From: an uncultured Muribaculaceae bacterium
GTDB lineage: Bacteria > Bacteroidota > Bacteroidia > Bacteroidales > Muribaculaceae
Reading direction: 5' to 3'
DNA: 64,000 bases
Assembly (NCBI GenBank): GCA_902494515.1
Contig: CABUTS010000004.1
Coordinates: 1-64,000 of the forward strand
Part shown: piece after piece, positions 1 to 7,209 of the stretch
How positions within the stretch are numbered: the first letter of the stretch is position 1
Layout of the letters: each line of letters opens with the position of its first letter
Notes under the pieces: generated by a model
Seen by the model: only the letters and a program-made list of their open reading frames with translations
Told to the model about the DNA's origin: nothing
The model's database searches: none
Program-made: the position numbers and the translations under genes

Positions 1-4
1 AAAC

Positions 5-63
5 CCTTGACTTGTCAAGGTCAGGGCAAAGAGGAGGAGACGGCCTCCGCCGTTTCTCTCTTT
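5..63. terminator. Hairpins at left edge, probable end of an upstream gene
   Basis: A perfect 6-bp palindromic stem (ccttga/tcaagg, 5-20) is followed by a GC-rich stem around 28-63 that runs into a T-rich stretch. No credible reading frame lies between here and position 240, so this is most likely the transcription stop of a gene outside the window. The remainder to 240 is AT-rich and shows nothing I can assign. Confidence 0.4.
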
Positions 64-240
64 GTTCTGAAATTTATTGAAGTTTAACCCCCTGTCGAAA
101 AATGGGGAGTACTATACAAAATCAATCCAATTCATATTTACGGATTTAATTTTGTGGTACAAAATGGAAATGCCCTATGGACCACAAATTTACCGAACTC
201 ATAAAGAAATGGCTTGAAACGCCGGAAGACTCTCGGCTCT

Positions 241-933
241 TCACTCATCGGCTGTCTGCTTTGCAGCAGACGGGGTTTCCTTCGTCTCCTCTTGGTTAGC
301 CTTTGCGGGACTGAACCAACGGGGCATGTCGGCGACAAAGCGGTAAAGGTTGCAGCCGATGAAGTTCCCGACGACCGTAGGAAGATAGGCGGCGAGAACT
401 GTGCCGGTCCCTAAAAATCCGAGTTCCGTGAACCCGGTTGCCGAATAATAATAGACGTCGGCAATGCAGTGAGGGAATCCGCAGATAATAAATGCCGGGA
501 CGCCGAACAGCAGCGGCAGCCAGTTTTTCTTCAGCGCAGCTCCCTGCACGGCCGTAGTCATGATGAAACCGCAGGGGATGGCAAGCAGGCAGTTCAGCAG
601 TATGCCGTTGTTGATGCGGGTCTGCACTATTTTATAGGCCGAATCGCGGATGGCGTCGTTGGATGTCAGCGCGGCTATCAGGCTGCACCCTAAGATGTTG
701 AGCATAAGCATCAGGCCGAGTACGGCGTAATCCCGCTTGCCGGAGTTCCACACGAACTGCGACTGTCCGGTGAACAGCGGCAGTTGAAGCATTACTACGG
801 CGATCAGTCCGAACGAGAACATAACGGCGCCGGTGACGCCGCCGACCTTCATGTATACAGTGGCTGCGATGCCGATGGCGGCTCCGGCCATTAGTCCGCC
901 GGCAAAAAATCTGGTTGCTTTATATTGGTTCAT
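241..933 (-). CDS. Formate/nitrite transporter family protein
   Basis: This 230-residue protein looks like a pentameric formate/nitrite (FNT, FocA/NirC-like) inner-membrane channel for small monovalent anions. About six hydrophobic segments are visible: residues 8-30, 35-55, 68-90, 108-130, 138-160 and 170-195. Family-like sequence includes NNGILLNCLLAIPCG and a following segment with FPHCIADVYYY, where the conserved pore His of FNT proteins would fall. The last 30 residues are a polar Glu/Lys/Ala-rich cytoplasmic tail. It starts at an ATG at 933 and stands alone, divergent from the MFS gene. Its leader (about 1136 to 934) carries a strong hairpin. The substrate (formate, nitrite or another anion) cannot be told from sequence. 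Confidence 0.8.
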   Translation of the reverse strand: MNQYKATRFFAGGLMAGAAIGIAATVYMKVGGVTGAVMFSFGLIAVVMLQLPLFTGQSQFVWNSGKRDYAVLGLMLMLNILGCSLIAALTSNDAIRDSAYKIVQTRINNGILLNCLLAIPCGFIMTTAVQGAALKKNWLPLLFGVPAFIICGFPHCIADVYYYSATGFTELGFLGTGTVLAAYLPTVVGNFIGCNLYRFVADMPRWFSPAKANQEETKETPSAAKQTADE

Positions 934-988
934 TGTTTAATGTGATTGTCTGACTGAGGTTAAATGTGATCGATGATGAGAAAACAAA

Positions 989-1028
989 ATTCCGGCGGTA
1001 GCTCTTTTAAAAGCTGTACCGCCGGAAT
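989..1028 (-). promoter_or_regulatory. Strong hairpin in the FNT leader, possible attenuator
   Basis: Perfect 12-bp arms (989-1000 and 1017-1028) enclose a 16-nt loop that itself contains agct/agct. Read on the minus strand, the stem is followed directly by TTTTGTTTTC, so it has intrinsic-terminator shape. It lies between the likely promoter (minus-strand TAATTTTG at 1143-1150) and the start codon at 933. No other gene on this strand lies upstream that would need terminating, so attenuation of the channel gene is an inference. The remaining 934-1450 shows no gene. Confidence 0.5.
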
Positions 1029-1142
1029 GTATGTTAAAAATTCCCCCTTGCATGCAATCATCCAACTAAAACTGCCCCCAATCAGGGCAGCCGATAAAGG
1101 TTTCTCTTCATTGATCTATCTCTTATATACTCTATCACACTG

Positions 1143-1150
1143 CAAAATTA
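1143..1150 (-). promoter_or_regulatory. Putative -7 element for the FNT gene
   Basis: TAATTTTG on the minus strand matches the Bacteroidetes TAnnTTTG -7 element. No clear -33 TTTG is present at the usual distance. It would give a leader of about 200 nt. Confidence 0.4.
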
Positions 1151-1450
1151 CTTATTTTTCTTTAATTCCACATACTTTTTTTGACCTTTTTTTGTCAAAA
1201 ATATCTTTGATAACCGCTTTTTTGATTTTTTTTACTAAAATCACATAATTAAATCTTAAATATATTGAAATTAGTTGCCGTTATGGCTACAATGTCCATG
1301 ACTGTTGCTCTCCGGGGCATATCGTATATCAGCTCTCAGGAGCCGGGTAAGCCCATTATATATGTGTGAATAGTCCCTGCGGGTTAAACCAACTTTTAGT
1401 GGAGTTTGTTAAAAAAGCAAGTGCGGCATCAGGTCGCATCCACTATTTTT

Positions 1451-2746
1451 ATGGATACTCATAACCAAACATCGCAGTCACCGGAGGCTCAGAACGTAGC
1501 TTCAGAGGTGGTAGCGCAAAATCCGCAGGGGCGTGGGGCTATCGGCGACTCTCAGCTGGCGAAAGCACTCAACAGCAACCGGAAATATTACTGGTATATG
1601 GTTCTCAGCATGGTGTTGCTCAGCATGCTTGGTTCGTTTGTATACGATATGTACACCCCCGCTCTTCCGGCGATGACGAAGTTTTTCGGATGCTCCGTTT
1701 CGCTCGGACAGATGGGGCTGACCATGGGAATGATCGGCCTCGGACTCGGCCAGTTTATCCTCGGACCGGTTTCCGACAAACTCGGACGAAAAACCGTGCT
1801 GATTGCATCGATAAGCCTTTTTGTGGTGATGGCCGTGGTAAGTGTGCTTTCGCCTAACATCCACATTTTCAACGCCTGCCGACTGCTTCAGGGGGTCGGG
1901 GCGTCGGGTGGTTACTTCCTTGCCCGAACCATCCCGACCGATGTTTTCGCAGGCCGGAATCTCGCAAAACTGATGGCACTCGTCGGTGCGATCAACGGTA
2001 TCGCCCCTGCGTCGGCTCCTGTAATCGGCGGACTTGCCGCCGATGCCTGGGGATGGAAGGGTGTGTTCCTGCTCCTTGCAGCGTTCGCGGCGTTGCTGCT
2101 GCTCAACTCGTTTAAGATGCAGGAATCCCTTGCGGTCGACCGCCGGTCGAAAGTGCCCTTCCTCAAATCCTTCGGCGGATATCTGAACTTGCTGAAAAAC
2201 AAACCCTACATGATTCATACCTGGCTGAAAGGCACATCTTTAGGGTTGCTATTCACCTACATCGCCTCCTCGCCGTTCATTCTGCAGAACCTCTACGGCC
2301 TCTCGCAGACGCAGTATGGCCTTGTAATCGGGTTCAATGCAATTTTCTCCGCTGTCGGTTCGATGATTGCGCTGAAATGCCATCCCTTCAAGAAGGCCGC
2401 CACGATGGGTGCGATCCTGCTCACTGTCGGGACGGCCGGCAGTGCCGTATGTCCCTGGACCATCCATAACATCTGGCTGTATGAAATCTTCGCCGTAGTG
2501 ATGCTCTTCGCCATGGGCATGATTTTCTCGACCTCCAACACCCTGGCAATGAACGAGGGACGAGCCAATGCCGGTGAGGCCGCCGCTCTGCTCGGCATCG
2601 CCGGGTATGTGGTGGGGGCCATCGCCTCTCCGCTCGTCGGTATCGGCAACATCCTGCATTCCACTGCCATCGTCTATGTAGCGCTGACCGCCCTTGTCCT
2701 GACGCTCGCCCTCGCCTCCAATCGCCTCCCCTCCGACCTCGACTGA
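1451..2746 (+). CDS. MFS multidrug exporter, Bcr/CflA type
   Basis: Inner-membrane major facilitator, probably a proton-coupled drug exporter of the Bcr/CflA group. I chose ATG 1451, giving 431 residues. The frame stays open to a TTG at 1406, but the added residues have no hydrophobic content and the GGAG there sits too close to the TTG. After a polar N-terminus of about 45 residues come roughly twelve hydrophobic segments. Motif A between TM2 and TM3 is clear (GPVSDKLGRKTVL), and the MYTPALPAM start of TM1 and RLLQGVGASGGY of TM4 are typical of the Bcr/CflA family. It is monocistronic; the next gene has its own promoter. Substrate unknown. Confidence 0.82.
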   Translation: MDTHNQTSQSPEAQNVASEVVAQNPQGRGAIGDSQLAKALNSNRKYYWYMVLSMVLLSMLGSFVYDMYTPALPAMTKFFGCSVSLGQMGLTMGMIGLGLGQFILGPVSDKLGRKTVLIASISLFVVMAVVSVLSPNIHIFNACRLLQGVGASGGYFLARTIPTDVFAGRNLAKLMALVGAINGIAPASAPVIGGLAADAWGWKGVFLLLAAFAALLLLNSFKMQESLAVDRRSKVPFLKSFGGYLNLLKNKPYMIHTWLKGTSLGLLFTYIASSPFILQNLYGLSQTQYGLVIGFNAIFSAVGSMIALKCHPFKKAATMGAILLTVGTAGSAVCPWTIHNIWLYEIFAVVMLFAMGMIFSTSNTLAMNEGRANAGEAAALLGIAGYVVGAIASPLVGIGNILHSTAIVYVALTALVLTLALASNRLPSDLD

Positions 2747-2776
2747 AATTTGCCTGAAATTTGATTCCGTTTTTGT

Positions 2777-2807
2777 TTTGCTGTCCCGATTCTTTTCCGT
2801 AACTTTG
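2777..2807 (+). promoter_or_regulatory. Near-consensus Bacteroidetes promoter for the ligase gene
   Basis: TTTG at 2777-2780, 19 bp, then TAACTTTG at 2800-2807. This matches the sigma-ABfr consensus and places the transcription start near 2813, about 30 nt before the GTG at 2844. Confidence 0.7.
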
Positions 2808-2843
2808 GGGTATAAATCTCTGTTAAATCGAAATTGAATCGCT

Positions 2844-4322
2844 GTGGAAAAAGTAATTGACGGCTGGAATAATATGCCGAAAGGTCAGAAATGGGCTTTT
2901 GGAATAGCTTTGCTATGGGCTATTATGGCTGTTGTCAGGCAAATGGACCTGAATGAGATTCCGGCAGCAGTCCCCGGTGTGCTTGCTTTTGCCGCTTTCT
3001 TACTGGCTTTCCCCTGGAGGACAGATAATGAATCCGGGAAATCCGACGGAAAGGGAAAAATTGCAGCGTGGTTGCAGCGGAGAGGGATCCGGGTAAATAT
3101 TCCGGCAGGATTGCTCGTGTTGTGGCTTGGAATTTCGATTGCACTGCATCCTTATCCGCTGCCTCAGCTTCGGTGTATGAGGTGGATATTCCTGACGTTC
3201 AGCATGTTGCTGCTGTCGCCTATAGTGGTGACGGATTTCATGACCAGAATAAGGAAAGCGGTGCTGACACTGATTCTCGCGCTATTGGCAGTCGGAGCCG
3301 CGGTGTCGCTGTTTATATGGTTGTATATTAAAGTCTTCGGGGTTGATGAAACGGCGAACCCGCTTTTCTATTTCGGATACTGCGGGTTGCTCTCTTGCGG
3401 AATAACCTTTTCACACATTTGCGGTATTCTGACGTTAGTCTCGTTATATGCGTTGCTGCATGAACCTCGGAAGAGAGGGTTATCGGCTTGCTCCATGATA
3501 ATGTTTCTTTGCGGCTGTATGATTGGCGGCTCGCGAATCGCCTTGTGCGGCACTGCTGCAGGTTTCCTGCTGCTTGTCGGCTTCCACTTCAGGAAGGTCC
3601 TGAACTTTTTGAAAAGTACGCGTGGAATATTGCTGACGCTGGGAGTGATCGGGGCGATGGCGGCAGCGTCGCCATGGCTTACCGAAACGTTGTATCATAA
3701 GCAGCTGTTGGTCAGGGAATATGATAATCTTTTGATATCGCGCCACCGCCTGTGGAACGCCCGGATATATGAAATAACCCACTACCCGCTGACCGGCATA
3801 GGTTATGCCAACGAACTTCAGTCAAACATAGAAGCAAATGTGGATTGTGCGGTTACCGATGATTTCGCAGCCATAATCGGACCCGCGGGTGAATTGCGCC
3901 CCGAACTTTATGTTGCCCCTGACGCGTCTGCGACTGCTGAACCTGATGCTTCTGCTGAAACTGCTGCTTCTGCTGAAACTGCTGCTTCTGCTGAAACTGA
4001 TGCGCCCTCGACTGCTGAGCCTCGCCTTAAGTTTCCTGTGGAACTCGAGCCGGGCTCGTCGTGGTATTCGGTTGTAAGTTCGGGCGGCGTTGTTGCGGCA
4101 ATACTTCTGATATGGTTCCTTATCGGACTGTTCAGGAGGATTCGTGCCAACCGGTATGCCGAACATTTTCCACTCGGTCTGAGCATATTGGTGTTTTTCC
4201 TCTTTTCCAGCTTCACCGAGGGGTGGATAATCTATGCCGGCTCCTTCCAGTTCATGATTTTCTGGCTGACTGTCTCCCTGATTTCCGCTCCGCAAAATAG
4301 CGAGCGCCGCACGATGCTATGA
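2844..4322 (+). CDS. O-antigen ligase/polymerase-like membrane protein
   Basis: A 492-residue polytopic membrane protein of the Wzy/WaaL (O-antigen ligase) superfamily, expected to act on the periplasmic side to join or polymerise surface glycan. About ten hydrophobic segments lie between residues 15 and 285. A long periplasmic loop (about 290-410) follows, then more hydrophobic segments to the C-terminus. The loop holds the signature SRHRLWNARIYEI followed by PLTGIGY, typical of the family. The loop also contains a low-complexity Ala/Glu/Thr stretch encoded by an 18-bp tandem repeat. The start is GTG, about 30 nt after a good promoter. It is isolated from other glycan genes, so ligase versus polymerase cannot be decided. 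Confidence 0.75.
   Translation: MEKVIDGWNNMPKGQKWAFGIALLWAIMAVVRQMDLNEIPAAVPGVLAFAAFLLAFPWRTDNESGKSDGKGKIAAWLQRRGIRVNIPAGLLVLWLGISIALHPYPLPQLRCMRWIFLTFSMLLLSPIVVTDFMTRIRKAVLTLILALLAVGAAVSLFIWLYIKVFGVDETANPLFYFGYCGLLSCGITFSHICGILTLVSLYALLHEPRKRGLSACSMIMFLCGCMIGGSRIALCGTAAGFLLLVGFHFRKVLNFLKSTRGILLTLGVIGAMAAASPWLTETLYHKQLLVREYDNLLISRHRLWNARIYEITHYPLTGIGYANELQSNIEANVDCAVTDDFAAIIGPAGELRPELYVAPDASATAEPDASAETAASAETAASAETDAPSTAEPRLKFPVELEPGSSWYSVVSSGGVVAAILLIWFLIGLFRRIRANRYAEHFPLGLSILVFFLFSSFTEGWIIYAGSFQFMIFWLTVSLISAPQNSERRTML
3943..4000 (+). repeat. 18-bp tandem repeat inside the ligase gene
   Basis: About three copies of an 18-bp unit (gcttctgctgaaactgct) encode repeated A-S-A-E-T-A in the periplasmic loop. 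Because the unit is a multiple of three, changes in copy number would alter loop length without shifting the frame. Confidence 0.85.
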
Positions 4323-4345
4323 TTCGTAATCTGGTATAAAGAAAT

Positions 4346-4372
4346 CAGGCGCCTGTCGGAGACAGACGCCTG
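4346..4372 (-). terminator. Terminator downstream of tRNA-Ser
   Basis: A 12-bp stem with one wobble pair (4346-4357 with 4361-4372) lies 4 nt beyond the tRNA 3' end. On the minus strand it is followed by ATTTCTTT. It may also slow transcripts from the ligase gene, but the plus-strand side lacks a T-run. Confidence 0.65.
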
Positions 4373-4376
4373 AGAG

Positions 4377-4463
4377 CGGAAGGGACGAGATTCGAACTCG
4401 TGGTAGGATAACTCCTACGTCAGTTTAGCAAACTGGTGGTTTCAGCCACTCACCCACCCTTCC
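4377..4463 (-). tRNA. tRNA-Ser (anticodon GCU)
   Basis: On the minus strand the 7-bp acceptor stem GGAAGGG/CCCTTCC, discriminator G, D arm, anticodon arm CAGTTTGCTAAACTG (anticodon GCT), a long class II variable arm and the TTCGAAT T-loop are all present. Length is 87 nt with no encoded CCA. It reads serine AGC/AGU codons. Confidence 0.95.
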
Positions 4464-4514
4464 TTGAAGTTGAGTATTTAGCTTTAAGCAATGCCCCTTT
4501 GGTCAATTGCAGTG

Positions 4515-4546
4515 CAAAGTTAAGCACTTTCTTTCAATTTTCCAAA
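4515..4546 (-). promoter_or_regulatory. Promoter for tRNA-Ser
   Basis: On the minus strand TTTG (4543-4546), a 20-bp gap, then TAACTTTG (4515-4522), about 50 bp upstream of the tRNA 5' end. The stretch 4547-4794 is AT-rich and shows no supported gene. Confidence 0.65.
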
Positions 4547-4794
4547 TTTAATCTCAATTTTTTAAAAACTATTTTGAATTCCGCAGCTCTTTTTCTCATT
4601 CTTTATTCCATATTTGTCGGAGTCAAAACGGACTGTCGAGCTATGAAAAATATGTTGTACAACATAATTTTTGAAACAGTTTTCACCTCTATTAACTTAT
4701 TTTAACATTGGCCAAAAATCGCCTTCCTGACTATCTCTCGGGGCGATTTTCCAGTCTTCAAAATCGTAACTTGGTGATGGTGAACGAACTAAAT

Positions 4795-4825
4795 TTTGCC
4801 GTTAAGCGTTTTTTTCGTAACTTTG
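4795..4825 (+). promoter_or_regulatory. Near-consensus Bacteroidetes promoter
   Basis: TTTG at 4795-4798, a 19-bp gap, TAACTTTG at 4818-4825. Predicted start near 4832, giving a leader of about 135 nt before the ATG at 4967. Confidence 0.7.
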
Positions 4826-4831
4826 CACTCG

Positions 4832-4966
4832 TAAGAGTAAATAAGAGGCAGCCACAGAGGTGGCTGCCATGCCGAAAATCGGCATGGGAACCATGGGCCT
4901 GAGCCCGTGACAGAAAAGGTTGCAAAACTAATTTGTTCCCTTAATTATGAACCTCAACAGAATGTA
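4832..4966 (+). promoter_or_regulatory. Structured leader RNA with three consecutive hairpins
   Basis: Three perfect or near-perfect stems follow almost without gaps: 4847-4855/4860-4868 (9 bp, tetraloop agag), 4869-4875/4879-4885 (7 bp, triloop aaa) and 4892-4898/4903-4909 (7 bp with one wobble, tetraloop ctga). An unstructured A-rich segment leads to the start codon. I do not recognise a known riboswitch or small RNA family. It could be a cis-regulatory leader or a separate small RNA. Confidence 0.5.
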
Positions 4967-5542
4967 ATGAAGAAGACAATGATTCTCATTGCCGCCTTCG
5001 CCATTTTGTTTTCCTCGCTTTCTGCCGCCATCGATGACCGTCGTGTCGCCGCTTATGGCAAAGAAGCTCCAGCCGTGGTCGTTGACCGCAACGGCGTGAT
5101 CCAGGCCCTTGAGGCTTTGCGAGGAAAATGGGTTGTGCTCTCGTTCTGGGCCTCCACTGACCCGGCTTCGCGTCTTACCCAGAACAGAATCGCCTCCATC
5201 ATCAAATCGGGCGAGACAAACAGCTCCCGTGGCAACGGCAATGACGCTGAAATTGAATTCAAGACTCCTGCCGGAGTCTATTCTCTCGGCAAACAAACCA
5301 AAGTGGAAGTATTGTCGGTAAATTTCGACCGCAGCGAACCGCTGATGAATGAAATCGTCACTCTCGACAATCTTCTTGAAAGCTCGCAGACAAGAGTAAA
5401 CTCCAGCGAGGAAATCCAACGCCTCTGCGACGCTTTTCGAATGGACAACGGACTCAGGTCATTCATCATCGATCCCGAAGGGAAACTTGTGATGGCCGAT
5501 CCCGACGAAGCTACACTCCGCAAGCTTCTCGCGTCCTGCTGA
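4967..5542 (+). CDS. Exported thioredoxin-fold protein lacking the CxxC motif
   Basis: A 191-residue protein with a signal peptide (KKTMILIAAFAILFSSLSAA) and a thioredoxin/redoxin-like fold. Where TlpA-type proteins have the FWATWCPPC active site, this one reads VVLSFWASTDPASR, so both redox cysteines are gone. The later part (RSFIIDPEGKLV) matches the beta-strand/turn after the cis-Pro region of redoxins. The frame is open upstream to 4907, but ATG 4967 gives the signal peptide and is chosen. Without cysteines a disulfide role is unlikely; a binding or scaffold role in the periplasm is inferred. It is single-gene, behind its own promoter and structured leader, and ends before a bidirectional terminator. 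Confidence 0.7.
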   Translation: MKKTMILIAAFAILFSSLSAAIDDRRVAAYGKEAPAVVVDRNGVIQALEALRGKWVVLSFWASTDPASRLTQNRIASIIKSGETNSSRGNGNDAEIEFKTPAGVYSLGKQTKVEVLSVNFDRSEPLMNEIVTLDNLLESSQTRVNSSEEIQRLCDAFRMDNGLRSFIIDPEGKLVMADPDEATLRKLLASC

Positions 5543-5573
5543 CAGCCCCGGCTACGAACATTCCATCCATCCA

Positions 5574-5622
5574 TTAAAAAAACCTGCATCACGCATATCG
5601 GCGGATGCCAGGTTCTTTTTTT
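5574..5622. terminator. Bidirectional intrinsic terminator
   Basis: A stem formed by aacctgcatc and gatgccaggtt (one bulge) is preceded by a run of seven A and followed by a run of eight T, the classical bidirectional shape. It separates the thioredoxin-like gene from the ClC gene. Confidence 0.75.
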
Positions 5623-5727
5623 TGCATATATATCAGGCTTCTTTGAAAACCAAACAGCCCCGCCGGAGGTTTTATATATGTCAGTCACTTTTTCTCGAAA
5701 AGTCATAATGAACAATAACCAAGAGAT

Positions 5728-7209
5728 ATGAGGGAGCCCGATGAAAAGCGGAACAGCCTTCTCCCGGAAGGGAAAGGCGGTGAAAAGGGAAACGCTGTAA
5801 TGCGTTTTCTCCGTGAATTCCTGTATTTCCCTCAAAAAAGGCCCCAAATCCAAAGCTATGGCCAAAATCTTGCCGAGCGTTATCCGGACCTCACCTCTCA
5901 GGAGGTAAAACAAATCACTTCACGCGACATCAATCCGGCGTCCCTGATGCTGTTGGCGTTGTTCACCGGACTTCTGGCCGGCGTCGCGGCCACCCTCCTG
6001 AAATTCGGCATTTCGGGCCTTAGCAAGTTTCTCACCGGGCTCTTCCGGGGAAACGACGTCAACTGGTGGCTGATACTGCTTCCTGTTGTCGGAATTGTTC
6101 TCTGCGGCATCTTCCAGCGCTATATACTTCACCGCCAGATCTTCCATGGCGACGACCGCCTGCGCCATGCGTTCGCTATGAACAAGTGCTATATGCCTGT
6201 CTCCCTGACCTACAATCCGTTGATCGCGTGCATCATTACCTTGGGATTCGGCGGCTCGGCAGGTTCCGAGGGCCCGATCGCTTATTCGAGCGCGGCCATC
6301 GGCAGCAACCTCGGCGCCTGGTTCAAGGTTTCGCCAAACAAGGTCAGGATACTCACCGCAATCGGAGCCGGAGCGGGCATTGCCGGGATCTTCAAGGCCC
6401 CCATCGGCGGGGTGATGTTCACAATCGAGGTCATCGGTATCGGCTTGAATACTCTTGCTGTTGCCGCCTTGGTGGTAGCCTGCGTCGCTTCCGCCATCAC
6501 TGCCTATCTCTTGTCGGGATGCACTCCCGACATTCCTTTTCATCATGCAACGCCGGTTACACTTGACAATTTCCCGTTGATACTGCTTTTCGGTGTGGCG
6601 TGCGGCCTTTATTCCTGTTATTATTCCGGATGCATGCAGATGACGGGCAAGTGGCTCGGCAAGCTCCGCAATCCCTGGATTAAAAACGTCTCGGCCGGTC
6701 TTGCCATCGGCCTTATGATCTTCTGTTTCCCGACATTGTATGGCGAAGGCTACGGGTCTGTCGCCCAACTGCTCGACGGCAACTGGGACAACCTCGCCAC
6801 AGGAGGACTGTTCCACGGGATCGGCAATCACTCTACTTTGCTGTTGGCTGTAGCCTTCGGGACAATTGCTGTAAAAGGGTTTGCCACGGCGTCAACCAAC
6901 GACGGCGGCGGTGTGGCCGGGGATTTCGCCCCCACGATCATGGTGGGCAGCGTTGTGGGATTCTTCTACGCTTATTTGCTCCAAACTCTCTGCGGGATTC
7001 AACTGCCCGTGGCAGATTATGTATTCTTAGGGATGGCAGGCGTATTGGCCGGTGCGGTCAAAGCCCCGCTCATGGCCATGTTCCTGATAACGGAAATGGC
7101 GACTATGGGTTACGGGCAATTCGCGCCCGTGGCCATAGTCGCCACATTATCTTACCTTACGGTTTGTCTCGTTAATTTTATCGGCCGGAACCTTCGACGA
7201 GGTCGCTGA
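5728..7209 (+). CDS. ClC-family chloride channel/transporter
   Basis: A 493-residue ClC protein, a homodimeric anion channel or Cl-/H+ exchanger of the inner membrane, without C-terminal CBS or TrkA domains. Visible motifs are GSAGSEGPI with the gating Glu (E148 of the E. coli protein), GIFKAPIGGVMF, and GDFAPTIMVG (the GxFxP segment). In the segment after APIGG the E. coli FIIEEM is replaced by FTIEVI, so the internal proton Glu (E203) appears to be Val, which argues for channel-like or uncoupled transport. ATG 5728 is used; ATG 5800 (469 residues) is a reasonable alternative because the first 24 residues are polar. Its last 32 bp overlap the 3' end of the convergent glucanotransferase gene. 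Confidence 0.85.
   Translation: MREPDEKRNSLLPEGKGGEKGNAVMRFLREFLYFPQKRPQIQSYGQNLAERYPDLTSQEVKQITSRDINPASLMLLALFTGLLAGVAATLLKFGISGLSKFLTGLFRGNDVNWWLILLPVVGIVLCGIFQRYILHRQIFHGDDRLRHAFAMNKCYMPVSLTYNPLIACIITLGFGGSAGSEGPIAYSSAAIGSNLGAWFKVSPNKVRILTAIGAGAGIAGIFKAPIGGVMFTIEVIGIGLNTLAVAALVVACVASAITAYLLSGCTPDIPFHHATPVTLDNFPLILLFGVACGLYSCYYSGCMQMTGKWLGKLRNPWIKNVSAGLAIGLMIFCFPTLYGEGYGSVAQLLDGNWDNLATGGLFHGIGNHSTLLLAVAFGTIAVKGFATASTNDGGGVAGDFAPTIMVGSVVGFFYAYLLQTLCGIQLPVADYVFLGMAGVLAGAVKAPLMAMFLITEMATMGYGQFAPVAIVATLSYLTVCLVNFIGRNLRRGR

Noticed and set aside
138..338. Small basic minus-strand frame at the left edge
   Set aside because: It overlaps the FNT gene end in another frame and its Arg-rich sequence has no start context; no support as a gene.
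4436..4705. 89-codon frame after tRNA-Ser
   Set aside because: It begins inside the tRNA gene and its product is low-complexity and Phe/Leu-rich; no promoter or conserved feature.
4847..4909. Known riboswitch, 6S RNA or signal recognition particle RNA
   Set aside because: The stems do not carry the conserved loops I know for these families; left as unassigned structure.
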